Part shown: positions 7,369-15,298 of the stretch, piece after piece | Numbering within the stretch: the first letter of the stretch is position 1 | Layout of the letters: the number at the start of each line of letters is the position of its first letter | Source: an uncultured Clostridium sp. | GTDB lineage: Bacteria > Bacillota > Clostridia > Clostridiales > Clostridiaceae | Direction of reading: 5' to 3' | Assembly: GCF_934754915.1 (NCBI RefSeq) | Contig: NZ_CAKVKB010000059.1 | Span: 1 to 20,917 of the forward strand | DNA: 20,917 nucleotides | The notes under the pieces: generated by a model | Databases searched by the model: none | What the model was told of the DNA's origin: nothing | What the model saw: only the letters and a program-made list of their open reading frames with translations | Position numbers and translations under genes: made by a program

Positions 7369-8862
7369 TTGGATATTGAAAGAGGAAGCGGTATTCTTAT
7401 GCATATATCATCATTACCAGGAAAATATGGAATAGGAACATTGGGAAAATGTGCATATGAATTTTGTGATTTTTTACACAAAAGCAGACAGAAATATTGG
7501 CAGATACTGCCACTTGGGCAGACCAGTTATGGAGATTCGCCATATCAGGCATTTTCAGCTTTTGCTGGGAATCCATATTTCATAGATTTTGATATCTTAA
7601 GAGAAGAGGGACTTCTAGCTAAAGAAGATTATGACAATAAAAACTTTGGAGATAACCCTGAAGCTGTTGATTATGGTCTTATGTTTACTGAAAAAATGAA
7701 GGTATTAAGAAAAGCATATAAAAACTTTCAAGCAGACAACAATGAACAGTTTAAAAATTTTATAGAATCTGAATCTGACTGGATTGATGATTATAGTATG
7801 TTCATGGCATTGAAATATGAATTTAATTTTATTTCTTGGAATGAATGGGATGAAAAATTGAAATGCCGAGACAAAGAAACATTAGAAAAATATAAAGATA
7901 AACTGAAAGACGAAATTAATTATTGGAAGTTTATTCAATATGAATTTTTTAAACAATGGAAAAAGCTAAAGAAATATGCAAATGATAAGGGAATAAAGAT
8001 AATAGGGGACATACCTATATATCTTGCTCAGGATAGTTCTGATGTATGGAGTAATCCAGAAATATTCTTAATGGATCAGGATACTCTTAAACCATTAAAG
8101 GTATCAGGATGTCCTCCAGATGCTTTTTCAGAAGATGGACAGTTATGGGGAAATCCTGTGTATGATTGGAGTTATTTAGAAAAAACAAAATTTACTTGGT
8201 GGATAAACAGAATAAAAGCAAGTTTAAACTTATATGATATTCTGAGAATGGATCACTTTAGAGGATTTGAAGCATACTGGTCAGTTCCTTATGGGGATAA
8301 AACAGCTAAAAATGGAAAATGGGTAAAAGGACCAGGAATGAAATTATTTAATGCAATAAAAGATAAACTTGGAGAAATAGATATTATAGCTGAAGATTTA
8401 GGATATTTAACACAAGAAACTCTGGATTTTAAAGAAGAAACAGGATTTCCAGGAATGAAAATAATTCAATTTGCTTTTGGTGGCGATAGTAGAAATCCAC
8501 ATCTTCCTCATAATTATGAGAAAAACTGTATTGCTTATACAGGCACTCATGATAATGATACAGCGAGAGGATGGATTGAAGTTACAGGTTCAAAAGAAGA
8601 AATTGATAAAGCTATTGAATATTTAAATCTTACAGAAAAAGAGGGATATAACTGGGGAATTATAAGAGGGGTATGGAGCAGTATAGCACGTACTTCCATA
8701 GCAGCTATGCAGGATTTTTTTAATCTTGGAAATGAAGCAAGGATTAACAGACCTTCAACTTTAGCAGGCAATTGGAGCTGGAGAGCTAAAGATGATGTGT
8801 TTACAGATGAGTTAGCAAAAAAAATATATAGATTAACTAAAATTTATGGAAGGTGTGAATAA
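7369..8862 (+). CDS. malQ: 4-alpha-glucanotransferase (amylomaltase, GH77)
   Basis: The enzyme transfers alpha-1,4-glucan segments between maltodextrins, releasing glucose and building chains long enough for the phosphorylase; it is cytoplasmic. The 497 residues match bacterial amylomaltases. Catalytic residues are visible: nucleophile Asp295 in RMDHFRGFE, acid/base Glu342 in AEDLG and transition-state stabiliser Asp395 in GTHDNDT. The N-terminal SSLPGKYGIGTLG and SPYQAFSAFAGNPYFID are also typical. Translation starts at TTG with GGGAGG 8 bases upstream (7355-7360). The stop is 2 bases before the glgP start, so the pair is almost certainly cotranscribed and translationally coupled. Confidence 0.95.
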   Translation: MDIERGSGILMHISSLPGKYGIGTLGKCAYEFCDFLHKSRQKYWQILPLGQTSYGDSPYQAFSAFAGNPYFIDFDILREEGLLAKEDYDNKNFGDNPEAVDYGLMFTEKMKVLRKAYKNFQADNNEQFKNFIESESDWIDDYSMFMALKYEFNFISWNEWDEKLKCRDKETLEKYKDKLKDEINYWKFIQYEFFKQWKKLKKYANDKGIKIIGDIPIYLAQDSSDVWSNPEIFLMDQDTLKPLKVSGCPPDAFSEDGQLWGNPVYDWSYLEKTKFTWWINRIKASLNLYDILRMDHFRGFEAYWSVPYGDKTAKNGKWVKGPGMKLFNAIKDKLGEIDIIAEDLGYLTQETLDFKEETGFPGMKIIQFAFGGDSRNPHLPHNYEKNCIAYTGTHDNDTARGWIEVTGSKEEIDKAIEYLNLTEKEGYNWGIIRGVWSSIARTSIAAMQDFFNLGNEARINRPSTLAGNWSWRAKDDVFTDELAKKIYRLTKIYGRCE

Positions 8863-8864
8863 TT

Positions 8865-11225
8865 GTGGATAAACAAAAAATAAAAGACGGTATTGAGAGA
8901 TACTTAAAGGTAAAACATGGTGTTAGATTAAAAGATGCAAAAGATTATGAGATTTTTAATGCAGTATCATTAACAATCTTGGAAGAAATAGTTGATGACT
9001 GGAATGAAACTACTGATACTTATGGAAAAGGTAGAATGGCATATTATTTATCAGCTGAATATTTAATGGGAAGAGCTTTGGGAAATAATCTTATGAATCT
9101 TGGATTATATGATGAAGTTAAAGAAGTATTGGCTGAAATGAAAATTGATTTAAACAGAATTGAAGAAATTGAAGAAGATGCCGGACTTGGTAATGGTGGT
9201 CTTGGAAGATTAGCAGCCTGCTTTATAGAATCAGCAGCAACTTTGGATATGCCTTTAATGGGATATGGAATAAGATACAGCAATGGTTTGTTTAAACAGA
9301 ACATAGAAAATGGATTCCAGACAGAATGCGAAGATACATGGCTTAAATATGGTGAGGCATGGAGTATAAGAAAAGATGATGAAACACAGATAATAAAATT
9401 TTCTGATATGACTGTTAAGGCAGTTCCTTATGATGTACCAATAATAGGATATGGAACACATAATATAAACACATTGAGATTATGGCAGTGTGAAGCGTTA
9501 AAGGAATTTGATTTTAATCTTTTCAATAATCAGCAATATATAGAAGCTGTGTCAGCAAGAAATAAAGCAGAAGATATTTCAAGGGTATTATATCCAAATG
9601 ATACAGCAGAAGCAGGAAAGATATTAAGGCTAAGACAGCAGTATTTCTTTTCAAGTGCATCTATGAAGGATATTATAAAGAAATATAAGACTAAGTATGG
9701 AAGTGATTTTTCAGAGTTTGCTAGATTAAATGTAGCGCAATTAAATGATACACATCCAACAATATCTATCCTTGAATTTATGAGAATATTAGTGGACGAA
9801 GAGAATGTTGAGTTTACAACAGCTTTAGGAATTGCAAAAGAATTCTTTGCATATACAAATCATACAATTCTTGCAGAAGCATTAGAAAAATGGGATATAA
9901 GATTAATAGATAGATTATTCCCAAGAATTCTTCAAATTGCATATGCAATAGATGATGCTCTTATGAATGAATTAAGACAGAAAGGTTATGATGAAGGATC
10001 AATATGGAACTTTAGAATTGTTGCAAATGATCAGATAAGAATGGCTAATTTAGCTATATATGTAGGAAAAGCAGTTAATGGTGTTGCAGCACTTCATACA
10101 GAGATATTAAAGAAACATGAATTAAATAACTGGTATAATTTATATCCTAATAAATTCCAGAATAAGACTAATGGAATAACTCCTAGAAGATGGCTTAGAT
10201 TATGTAATATTGAGTTATCAGAATTTATTACAGAACTTCTTGGAACTGAAGAATGGGTTAAGAATCTAGATTTATTAAAGGGCCTTGAAAAATACATTGA
10301 TGATGATGAAGTTCTTGAAAGACTTATGGATATTAAACATGAAAAGAAGGTACAATTAGCTGCATATATAAAACAGGAAGAAGGAATTATTGTAGATCCA
10401 GATTCATTCTTTGATATTCAGATAAAGAGACTGCATGAATATAAGAGACAATTATTGAATGCACTTTATATTCTTGATTTATATTATAGAATTAAAGAAA
10501 ATCCAGATTTAGATATTCCTAAGACTACTTTTATATTTGGAGCTAAAGCATTCCCAGGATATAGAAGGGCAAAAGGAATAGTTAAATTCATAAACGAAAT
10601 AGCAAACTTGATAGATAGTGATGAACAGGCATCTAAGAAGATAAAAGTTGTGTTTGTACATAACTACAGAGTATCTTATGCACAGAAGCTGTTCCCAGGT
10701 TCAGATTTGTCTAAACAAATTTCAACAGCTGGTAAGGAAGCATCTGGTACAGGTAATATGAAGTTCATGTTAAATGCAACACCTACATTTGGTACTTATG
10801 ATGGTGCAAATATTGAAATTGTTAAAGCTAGTGGAGAAGAAAATAACTATATCTTTGGTCTTAGAGTTGAAGATATAGAAAAAATTAAACACAGCTATGA
10901 TCCTAGATCATATTATGCAAATGATCCATCTATTAAGAGAACTGTTGATACACTTATCAATGGAACATTAGATGATGGAGGAACTGGATATTTTGAAGAT
11001 CTTTATAATGCATTATTGGAAGAAAGGGATCAATATTATTTATTAGCTGATTTTGAATCTTTCAAACAGACAGAAGAAAAAGTATTTGAAGATTATAAAG
11101 ACAAAAAGAATTGGGCTAAAAAATGTCTTGCAAACCTTGCAAATGCAGGACAATTTTCAAGTGATAGAACAATAAAACAATATGCAAATGAAATCTGGGA
11201 TATAAAGCCTTATCCAATCAGATAA
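8865..11225 (+). CDS. glgP: Glycogen/maltodextrin phosphorylase (GT35)
   Basis: The enzyme uses phosphate to cleave terminal alpha-1,4-linked glucose from glycogen or maltodextrin, releasing glucose-1-phosphate; it needs pyridoxal phosphate. The 786 residues have family landmarks in order: YLSAEYLMGRALGNNL, DAGLGNGGLGRLAACF, VAQLNDTHPTISILE, NGITPRRWL, the KRLHEYKRQLLN region, and the cofactor site KEASGTGNMKF with the PLP lysine at 633. The start is GTG with GGAAGG at 8848-8853, inside the end of malQ. It is the last gene of the lacI-type/malQ/glgP unit and is followed by a strong terminator. Substrate preference (stored glycogen versus imported maltodextrin) cannot be read from the sequence; the neighbours favour maltodextrin. 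Confidence 0.95.
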   Translation: MDKQKIKDGIERYLKVKHGVRLKDAKDYEIFNAVSLTILEEIVDDWNETTDTYGKGRMAYYLSAEYLMGRALGNNLMNLGLYDEVKEVLAEMKIDLNRIEEIEEDAGLGNGGLGRLAACFIESAATLDMPLMGYGIRYSNGLFKQNIENGFQTECEDTWLKYGEAWSIRKDDETQIIKFSDMTVKAVPYDVPIIGYGTHNINTLRLWQCEALKEFDFNLFNNQQYIEAVSARNKAEDISRVLYPNDTAEAGKILRLRQQYFFSSASMKDIIKKYKTKYGSDFSEFARLNVAQLNDTHPTISILEFMRILVDEENVEFTTALGIAKEFFAYTNHTILAEALEKWDIRLIDRLFPRILQIAYAIDDALMNELRQKGYDEGSIWNFRIVANDQIRMANLAIYVGKAVNGVAALHTEILKKHELNNWYNLYPNKFQNKTNGITPRRWLRLCNIELSEFITELLGTEEWVKNLDLLKGLEKYIDDDEVLERLMDIKHEKKVQLAAYIKQEEGIIVDPDSFFDIQIKRLHEYKRQLLNALYILDLYYRIKENPDLDIPKTTFIFGAKAFPGYRRAKGIVKFINEIANLIDSDEQASKKIKVVFVHNYRVSYAQKLFPGSDLSKQISTAGKEASGTGNMKFMLNATPTFGTYDGANIEIVKASGEENNYIFGLRVEDIEKIKHSYDPRSYYANDPSIKRTVDTLINGTLDDGGTGYFEDLYNALLEERDQYYLLADFESFKQTEEKVFEDYKDKKNWAKKCLANLANAGQFSSDRTIKQYANEIWDIKPYPIR

Positions 11226-11243
11226 CTAAAAAATATTAGATAT

Positions 11244-11283
11244 AAAACCTGCAGATTATTAACATTCTATATCTGCAGGTTTT
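11244..11283 (+). terminator. Terminator after glgP
   Basis: A perfect 13-bp stem: AAAACCTGCAGAT (11244-11256) pairs with ATCTGCAGGTTTT (11271-11283), followed by TATTTT. Confidence 0.88.
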
Positions 11284-11321
11284 ATTTTAAAAATTATTAA
11301 TACATAAAGCGTACAAATGTT

Positions 11322-11352
11322 TTAATTAAAGTTTACATTTAAATTTAATTAA
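11322..11352. repeat. Inverted repeat upstream of the D-2-hydroxyacid dehydrogenase gene
   Basis: TTAATTAAA (11322-11330) is matched by TTTAATTAA (11344-11352) with a 13-base spacer, about 130 bases before the dehydrogenase start. It may be an operator, though AT-only arms arise easily by chance here. Confidence 0.3.
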
Positions 11353-11484
11353 GCTATGATTATCTTAGTAGAAAATGTAATTTAATCATTATGTAGTTTT
11401 ATTAGTGAAACATATATAAATTAGATTAATTTTAATTTTGTAATAGTATAAGAATTAAATGTGGTTGGAAGAGAGGTTGTAATT

Positions 11485-12441
11485 ATGAAAAAAATAGTTG
11501 TATTAGATGGTAAAACTCTTGGAAATGTTGATTATATTAAACTTAATGAATTCGGGCAGGTAATATATTATGATATGACAAGTGAAGATATGATTTCAGA
11601 AAGAATTAAAGAAGCTGATATTGTTCTTACTAATAAAGTTGTGTTAAAAGAAAAGGATTTAAAAAATGCTGAAAACCTAAAATTAATATGTGAAATGGCT
11701 ACAGGATATAATAATATTGATTTAGATTATGCAAGGAAAAACAATATTGCAGTAACAAATGTTGCTGGTTATTCAACAAACACTGTGGCACAGCATACAT
11801 TTGCAATGCTCCTTCACTTATATGATAATTTAAATTATTTTGATAATTTTGTTAAAAGTGGAGAATATTCAAAAAGTGGAATGTTTACTAATTTAGAAAT
11901 GACTTATAATGATTTATGCGGAAAAGTATGGGGGATAATAGGACTTGGAGCAATAGGAAAAAGAGTTGCCAAAATAGCTCAGGCATTTGGAGCAAGAGTA
12001 ATATATTATTCAACAAGTGGCAAAAATGCAGATTCTGATTTTGCACAGGTTAATTTTGATGAATTATTAGAGAAATCTGATGTTATATCTATACATGCAC
12101 CATTGAACGAAAAAACAAAAGGACTCATAAATTATGAAGCGTTATCTAAAATGAAGAATGATGCTATACTTATAAATGTAGGAAGAGGGCCTATAGTTGT
12201 TGATGAGGATCTTGCAAGAGCTATTGATGAAGGGATTATAGGAGGTGCTGCTCTTGATGTATTCGAAGTAGAACCAATACCATGTGATAATCCACTTCTA
12301 AGTGTTAGAAACAAAGAAAAACTTATTATGACACCACATGTTGCATGGGCTAGTGAAGAAGCAAGAAAAAGATTATTTGATGATCTTCTTGAAAATATAA
12401 GTGCATTTAACAGTGGAGAGCGTAGAAATAGGGTTGATTAA
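11485..12441 (+). CDS. D-isomer-specific 2-hydroxyacid dehydrogenase
   Basis: A cytoplasmic oxidoreductase interconverting a 2-oxoacid and a D-2-hydroxyacid with NAD(P)H. Residues 1-100 form the first half of the substrate domain (MATGYNNIDLDYA). The Rossmann motif GLGAIG is at about 153-158. The catalytic set is present: Arg234 in NVGRGPIV, Glu263 in VFEVEP and His285 in TPHVAWAS. After the second strand of the Rossmann fold the sequence is YYSTSGKN with no acidic residue, which may favour NADPH over NADH. Length (318) is standard. I chose ATG at 11485 with GAGAGG 8 bases upstream; a GTG at 11461 lacks a ribosome binding site. The substrate is unclear (glycerate, lactate or hydroxypyruvate-like acids are all possible). 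It appears to be transcribed alone. Confidence 0.9.
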   Translation: MKKIVVLDGKTLGNVDYIKLNEFGQVIYYDMTSEDMISERIKEADIVLTNKVVLKEKDLKNAENLKLICEMATGYNNIDLDYARKNNIAVTNVAGYSTNTVAQHTFAMLLHLYDNLNYFDNFVKSGEYSKSGMFTNLEMTYNDLCGKVWGIIGLGAIGKRVAKIAQAFGARVIYYSTSGKNADSDFAQVNFDELLEKSDVISIHAPLNEKTKGLINYEALSKMKNDAILINVGRGPIVVDEDLARAIDEGIIGGAALDVFEVEPIPCDNPLLSVRNKEKLIMTPHVAWASEEARKRLFDDLLENISAFNSGERRNRVD

Positions 12442-12573
12442 TAAAAATAAGATTATGTTTTATGTATTAGAATATATTGTAATTACATTTTAAACTTTGT
12501 ATTTTACATATATCAAATAAATTTTAAATCTTTTGAAAAAAATATATATAATCGAGAAAAGAGGAAATAATTT

Positions 12574-13296
12574 ATGAAGTATGCTTTAGATGTACACACA
12601 CATACAATTGTAAGTGGTCATGCATATTCTACTTTAATGGAAAATGCAAAGGCTGCAAGTGAAAAGGGAATAAAAGTATTGGGAACAACTGAACATGGTT
12701 GTACAATGCCTCATTCACCTCATATATGGTACTTTCATAATTATAAGGTACTTCCAAGAGAAATGTATGGAGTTACTATGCTTTATGGAGTTGAAGCAAA
12801 TATAATTGATTATGACGGAAATCTTGATATGGATGATGAAACATTAGAAAAACTTGATGTTGTAATAGGAAGTATTCATGAAGAAGTTTATAAGATAGGA
12901 ACTTTAGAAGAAAATACTGAAGCATTTATAAATGTGATTAAGAGTGGAAAAATTGATATAGTAGGCCATCTTGGAAATCCTAAAATACCAGTAGATTTTG
13001 AAAAAATAGTTAAATGTGCAAAAGAAAATAATGTCTTAATTGAAATAAATAATAGTTCATTTACTACATCAAGGGTGGGAAGTCTTGGAAACTGTACAAA
13101 GATAGCACAGTTGTGTAAAGAAAATGGAAATATGATTATAATGAATAGCGATGCACATTTTTGTACTAAAATAGGAGAATTCACTGAAGCTGTAAATATG
13201 CTTGAATCAATTGATTTTCCTGAAGAAAGAATTATGAATTCAACTCCTGAAAATATGATAGATTTTTTAAGATCAAGAGGAAGAAAAATAATTTAA
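12574..13296 (+). CDS. PHP-domain metal-dependent phosphatase (YcdX-like)
   Basis: A 240-residue PHP-fold hydrolase of the YcdX type, expected to bind three metal ions and hydrolyse phosphate esters in the cytoplasm. The metal ligands stand out: DVHTHT at residues 6-11, TTEHG, GVEANI, GSIHEEVY, DIVGHLGNP and NSDAH. The order and length fit the family. AGAGGA upstream of the ATG serves as the ribosome binding site. The physiological substrate of YcdX-like proteins is not settled, and the neighbours (a dehydrogenase before, a cell-wall enzyme after) do not help. A weak terminator follows. Confidence 0.88.
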   Translation: MKYALDVHTHTIVSGHAYSTLMENAKAASEKGIKVLGTTEHGCTMPHSPHIWYFHNYKVLPREMYGVTMLYGVEANIIDYDGNLDMDDETLEKLDVVIGSIHEEVYKIGTLEENTEAFINVIKSGKIDIVGHLGNPKIPVDFEKIVKCAKENNVLIEINNSSFTTSRVGSLGNCTKIAQLCKENGNMIIMNSDAHFCTKIGEFTEAVNMLESIDFPEERIMNSTPENMIDFLRSRGRKII

Positions 13297-13307
13297 TTGT
13301 TTGAAGT

Positions 13308-13345
13308 AAGGGCTGTTGTAATACTTTATGTCAACAGTTCTTTTA
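13308..13345 (+). terminator. Terminator after the PHP phosphatase gene
   Basis: AGGGCTGTTG (ending 13318) pairs, with two G-T wobbles, with CAACAGTTCTT (from 13332), and is followed by a T-rich run. Confidence 0.65.
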
Positions 13346-13504
13346 TTTTTTATATGTTCTGATTAATTTTCCTTATAATAATATAAGAAATGAATAATGT
13401 AGAAAGGTTGAATATTATATTGACTGAGAATGAATATAAAAGAAAAATGAAAATAAATATTTTATGTTAATAAAGAAAAAACATCCCTTTTAATTACCAT
13501 ATTT

Positions 13505-13513
13505 TGGTATAAT
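13505..13513 (+). promoter_or_regulatory. Extended -10 promoter for the L,D-transpeptidase gene
   Basis: TGGTATAAT fits the extended -10 pattern (TG, one base, TATAAT at 13508-13513). There is no good -35 box, as is usual for extended -10 promoters. Transcription would start near 13520, giving a very short leader holding the GGAG at 13527-13530. The arms TACCA (13495-13499) and TGGTA (13505-13509) flank it as a small dyad. Confidence 0.45.
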
Positions 13514-13536
13514 TATATGTGGGGGTGGAGAGAAAC

Positions 13537-14925
13537 ATGGAATTGGAGAAGAGTAGTAATAATAAGAAAATATTTATAGGTGGAATTGTTATAGGTGGAG
13601 CTATTTTGGCCATGTATGTAGGGACATCTATATTTTTTATTAACAGATTCAACCCAGGTTCTACTATTAACTGTATTAGTGTATCAGGAAAAACTGTAGA
13701 TGAAGCATTTAATGAAATGGTGAATCAGTCTGAGATATATGAATTGAGTATAAAGGGAAGAAATGGATTTAATGAAACAATAAGGTCTAGTGACATAAAT
13801 CTACTGTATGACAAAAATGAAACAATACAACAGTTTAAGGATTCACAAAATCCTCTTGGGTGGATTAAATCAGTATTTAGTCATAATGAATACACTGCAT
13901 CAGAATTAGTATATTTTGATGAGAATAAACTTGAAGAAATCATCAATAAATTTTCATGTTTTAAGCCAGATAATATTGAAGAACCTAAAAATCCAATATT
14001 GCAGTATGATAATGGAAATTATACGATTTTAAAAGAAAGTGATGGAAATAAAGCAGCTAAAGATAAAGTAACAGAGGCTATAAAAAATGCTATTGAAAAT
14101 GGAAAGACATTTATTGATATAGATGAATCAGGATGTTATGAAAAACCAAGATTCACATCTGAATCTCAAGAAATAGTTGAAGCAAAAAATATTCTTGATA
14201 AATATGTATCAACAGAGATTAATTATAATATAGGTAATGAAAAGGAAGTTTTAGATGGAGATAAAATAAGAGAATTTTTAGATGTGGATAGTGATTATAA
14301 TGTTACTATTAATAAAGATAAAATAAAAAAATATGTTTTGGAACTGGCTCAAAAATATGATACTGTAGGAAAGACAAGAGAATTTGTCACTACTGGTGGC
14401 AGCAATATATCTATAAGTGGTGGAGATTATGGACGAAAGGTAGATGTATCTGAAGAGACAGAATATATAGCAGATAGTATTGAGGGAGGAAAAACAGAAT
14501 CAAGGGAACCTAAATATTCTCAAGTACCTTTCTGTAATGAAGCAGATGACATTGGAAATACTTATGTTGAAGTAAGTTTATCAGGGCAGCATTTATGGTT
14601 TTATAAAGATGGGGCAGTAATTGCAGAAGGTCCAATAGTATCAGGAAATATAAGCAATGGAAATGGAACTCCTGGAGGAGTGTATAAATTAGATTATAAA
14701 GAAAGAAATGCAACACTTAAAGGTGAAGGATATAGTACACCTGTAAGTTTTTGGATGCCTTTTAATGGTGGAATAGGAATTCATGATGCAACATGGAGAG
14801 GCAGTTTTGGAGGAAACATATATGTTACAGGAGGATCTCACGGCTGTGTAAATGCTCCATATAATCTTGCAAATATAATATTCAATAATATTGATGAGGG
14901 TACTCCTATTGTTTGTTATTATTAA
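13537..14925 (+). CDS. Membrane-anchored L,D-transpeptidase (YkuD domain)
   Basis: The enzyme makes 3-3 cross-links in peptidoglycan, or links proteins to it, outside the cell. A short Lys/Asn-rich cytoplasmic tail is followed by one membrane helix (about residues 9-33), then a long extracytoplasmic region with the putative peptidoglycan-binding fold seen in this family (about 70-310, including GWIKSVFS and KLEEIINKF), then the YkuD domain (about 335-462). The catalytic motif IHDATWRG...SHGCVN is complete, with Cys437. The 462-residue length is normal for clostridial and enterococcal members. ATG at 13537 has GGAG 6 bases upstream; the GTG at 13519 lies before that site and is unlikely. It is monocistronic, with its own promoter and terminator. 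Confidence 0.92.
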   Translation: MELEKSSNNKKIFIGGIVIGGAILAMYVGTSIFFINRFNPGSTINCISVSGKTVDEAFNEMVNQSEIYELSIKGRNGFNETIRSSDINLLYDKNETIQQFKDSQNPLGWIKSVFSHNEYTASELVYFDENKLEEIINKFSCFKPDNIEEPKNPILQYDNGNYTILKESDGNKAAKDKVTEAIKNAIENGKTFIDIDESGCYEKPRFTSESQEIVEAKNILDKYVSTEINYNIGNEKEVLDGDKIREFLDVDSDYNVTINKDKIKKYVLELAQKYDTVGKTREFVTTGGSNISISGGDYGRKVDVSEETEYIADSIEGGKTESREPKYSQVPFCNEADDIGNTYVEVSLSGQHLWFYKDGAVIAEGPIVSGNISNGNGTPGGVYKLDYKERNATLKGEGYSTPVSFWMPFNGGIGIHDATWRGSFGGNIYVTGGSHGCVNAPYNLANIIFNNIDEGTPIVCYY

Positions 14926-14962
14926 AATAATAAAATTTTTTATAAAATCAATTGTTAAAAAT

Positions 14963-14995
14963 GAGAGATGGTTAAAAACTATCTCTCGTTTTTTT
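14963..14995 (+). terminator. Terminator after the L,D-transpeptidase gene
   Basis: GAGAGATGGTT (14963-14973) pairs with AACTATCTCTC (14977-14987), with one G-T wobble and a 3-base loop, followed by G and seven or more Ts. Confidence 0.88.
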
Positions 14996-15022
14996 ATTCT
15001 ATAGGAAATTATATTTTCGAAC

Positions 15023-15081
15023 AATCTGTGGATAACTTTTGAAGGGGGCAGAAACACACAGTCTGCGAAGCAGATTTTTTT
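15023..15081 (+). ncRNA. Possible structured short RNA or attenuator with alternative stems
   Basis: TCTGC (15062-15066) can pair with GCAGA (15070-15074) across a GAA loop, directly followed by seven Ts, as a short intrinsic terminator. The same TCTGC can instead pair with GCAGA at 15048-15052, and AATCTG (15023-15028) can pair with CAGATT (15071-15076). The mutually exclusive stems resemble an attenuator or a small RNA, in a stretch already separated from the upstream gene by its own terminator. I match it to no known RNA family, and no promoter is clear. Confidence 0.3.
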
Positions 15082-15298
15082 ATATATAAAAGTCATATTT
15101 TAAATTTAAATCATATTATTTATATGTATTACATAACTTAAATATATATGCTGCAAGATTAAAACTGTATGATATATGTAAAACAAAGTCTGAAACATAA
15201 TTAATCAAAGAAATCTTGCAAGAATTTTATCATTCATTGTCATAAATATAGACATAATAGCAGTTAAATAGAATGATGATGAGATTGGGGAGATAATC

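Larger units (their letters stand above)
14926..15298 (+). other. 373-base intergenic region after the transpeptidase gene
   Basis: The region contains the transpeptidase terminator (14963-14987), a separate small GC-stemmed hairpin with a T-run (15062-15081) that can also pair with sequence upstream, a lone DnaA-box-like 9-mer (TGTGGATAA, 15027-15035), and about 200 bases of AT-rich sequence leading to the amidohydrolase. No convincing sigma-A promoter for the amidohydrolase was found. GGGGAG at 15287-15292 is its ribosome binding site. Confidence 0.5.

Noticed and set aside
15027..15035. Replication origin (DnaA box TGTGGATAA), with another at 8864-8872
   Set aside because: These are single isolated 9-mers, one of them inside the glgP start; there is no box cluster, dnaA or dnaN.
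14689..15096. 135-residue ORF on the minus strand
   Set aside because: It overlaps the transpeptidase catalytic domain and both hairpins antisense and has no ribosome binding site or recognisable sequence.
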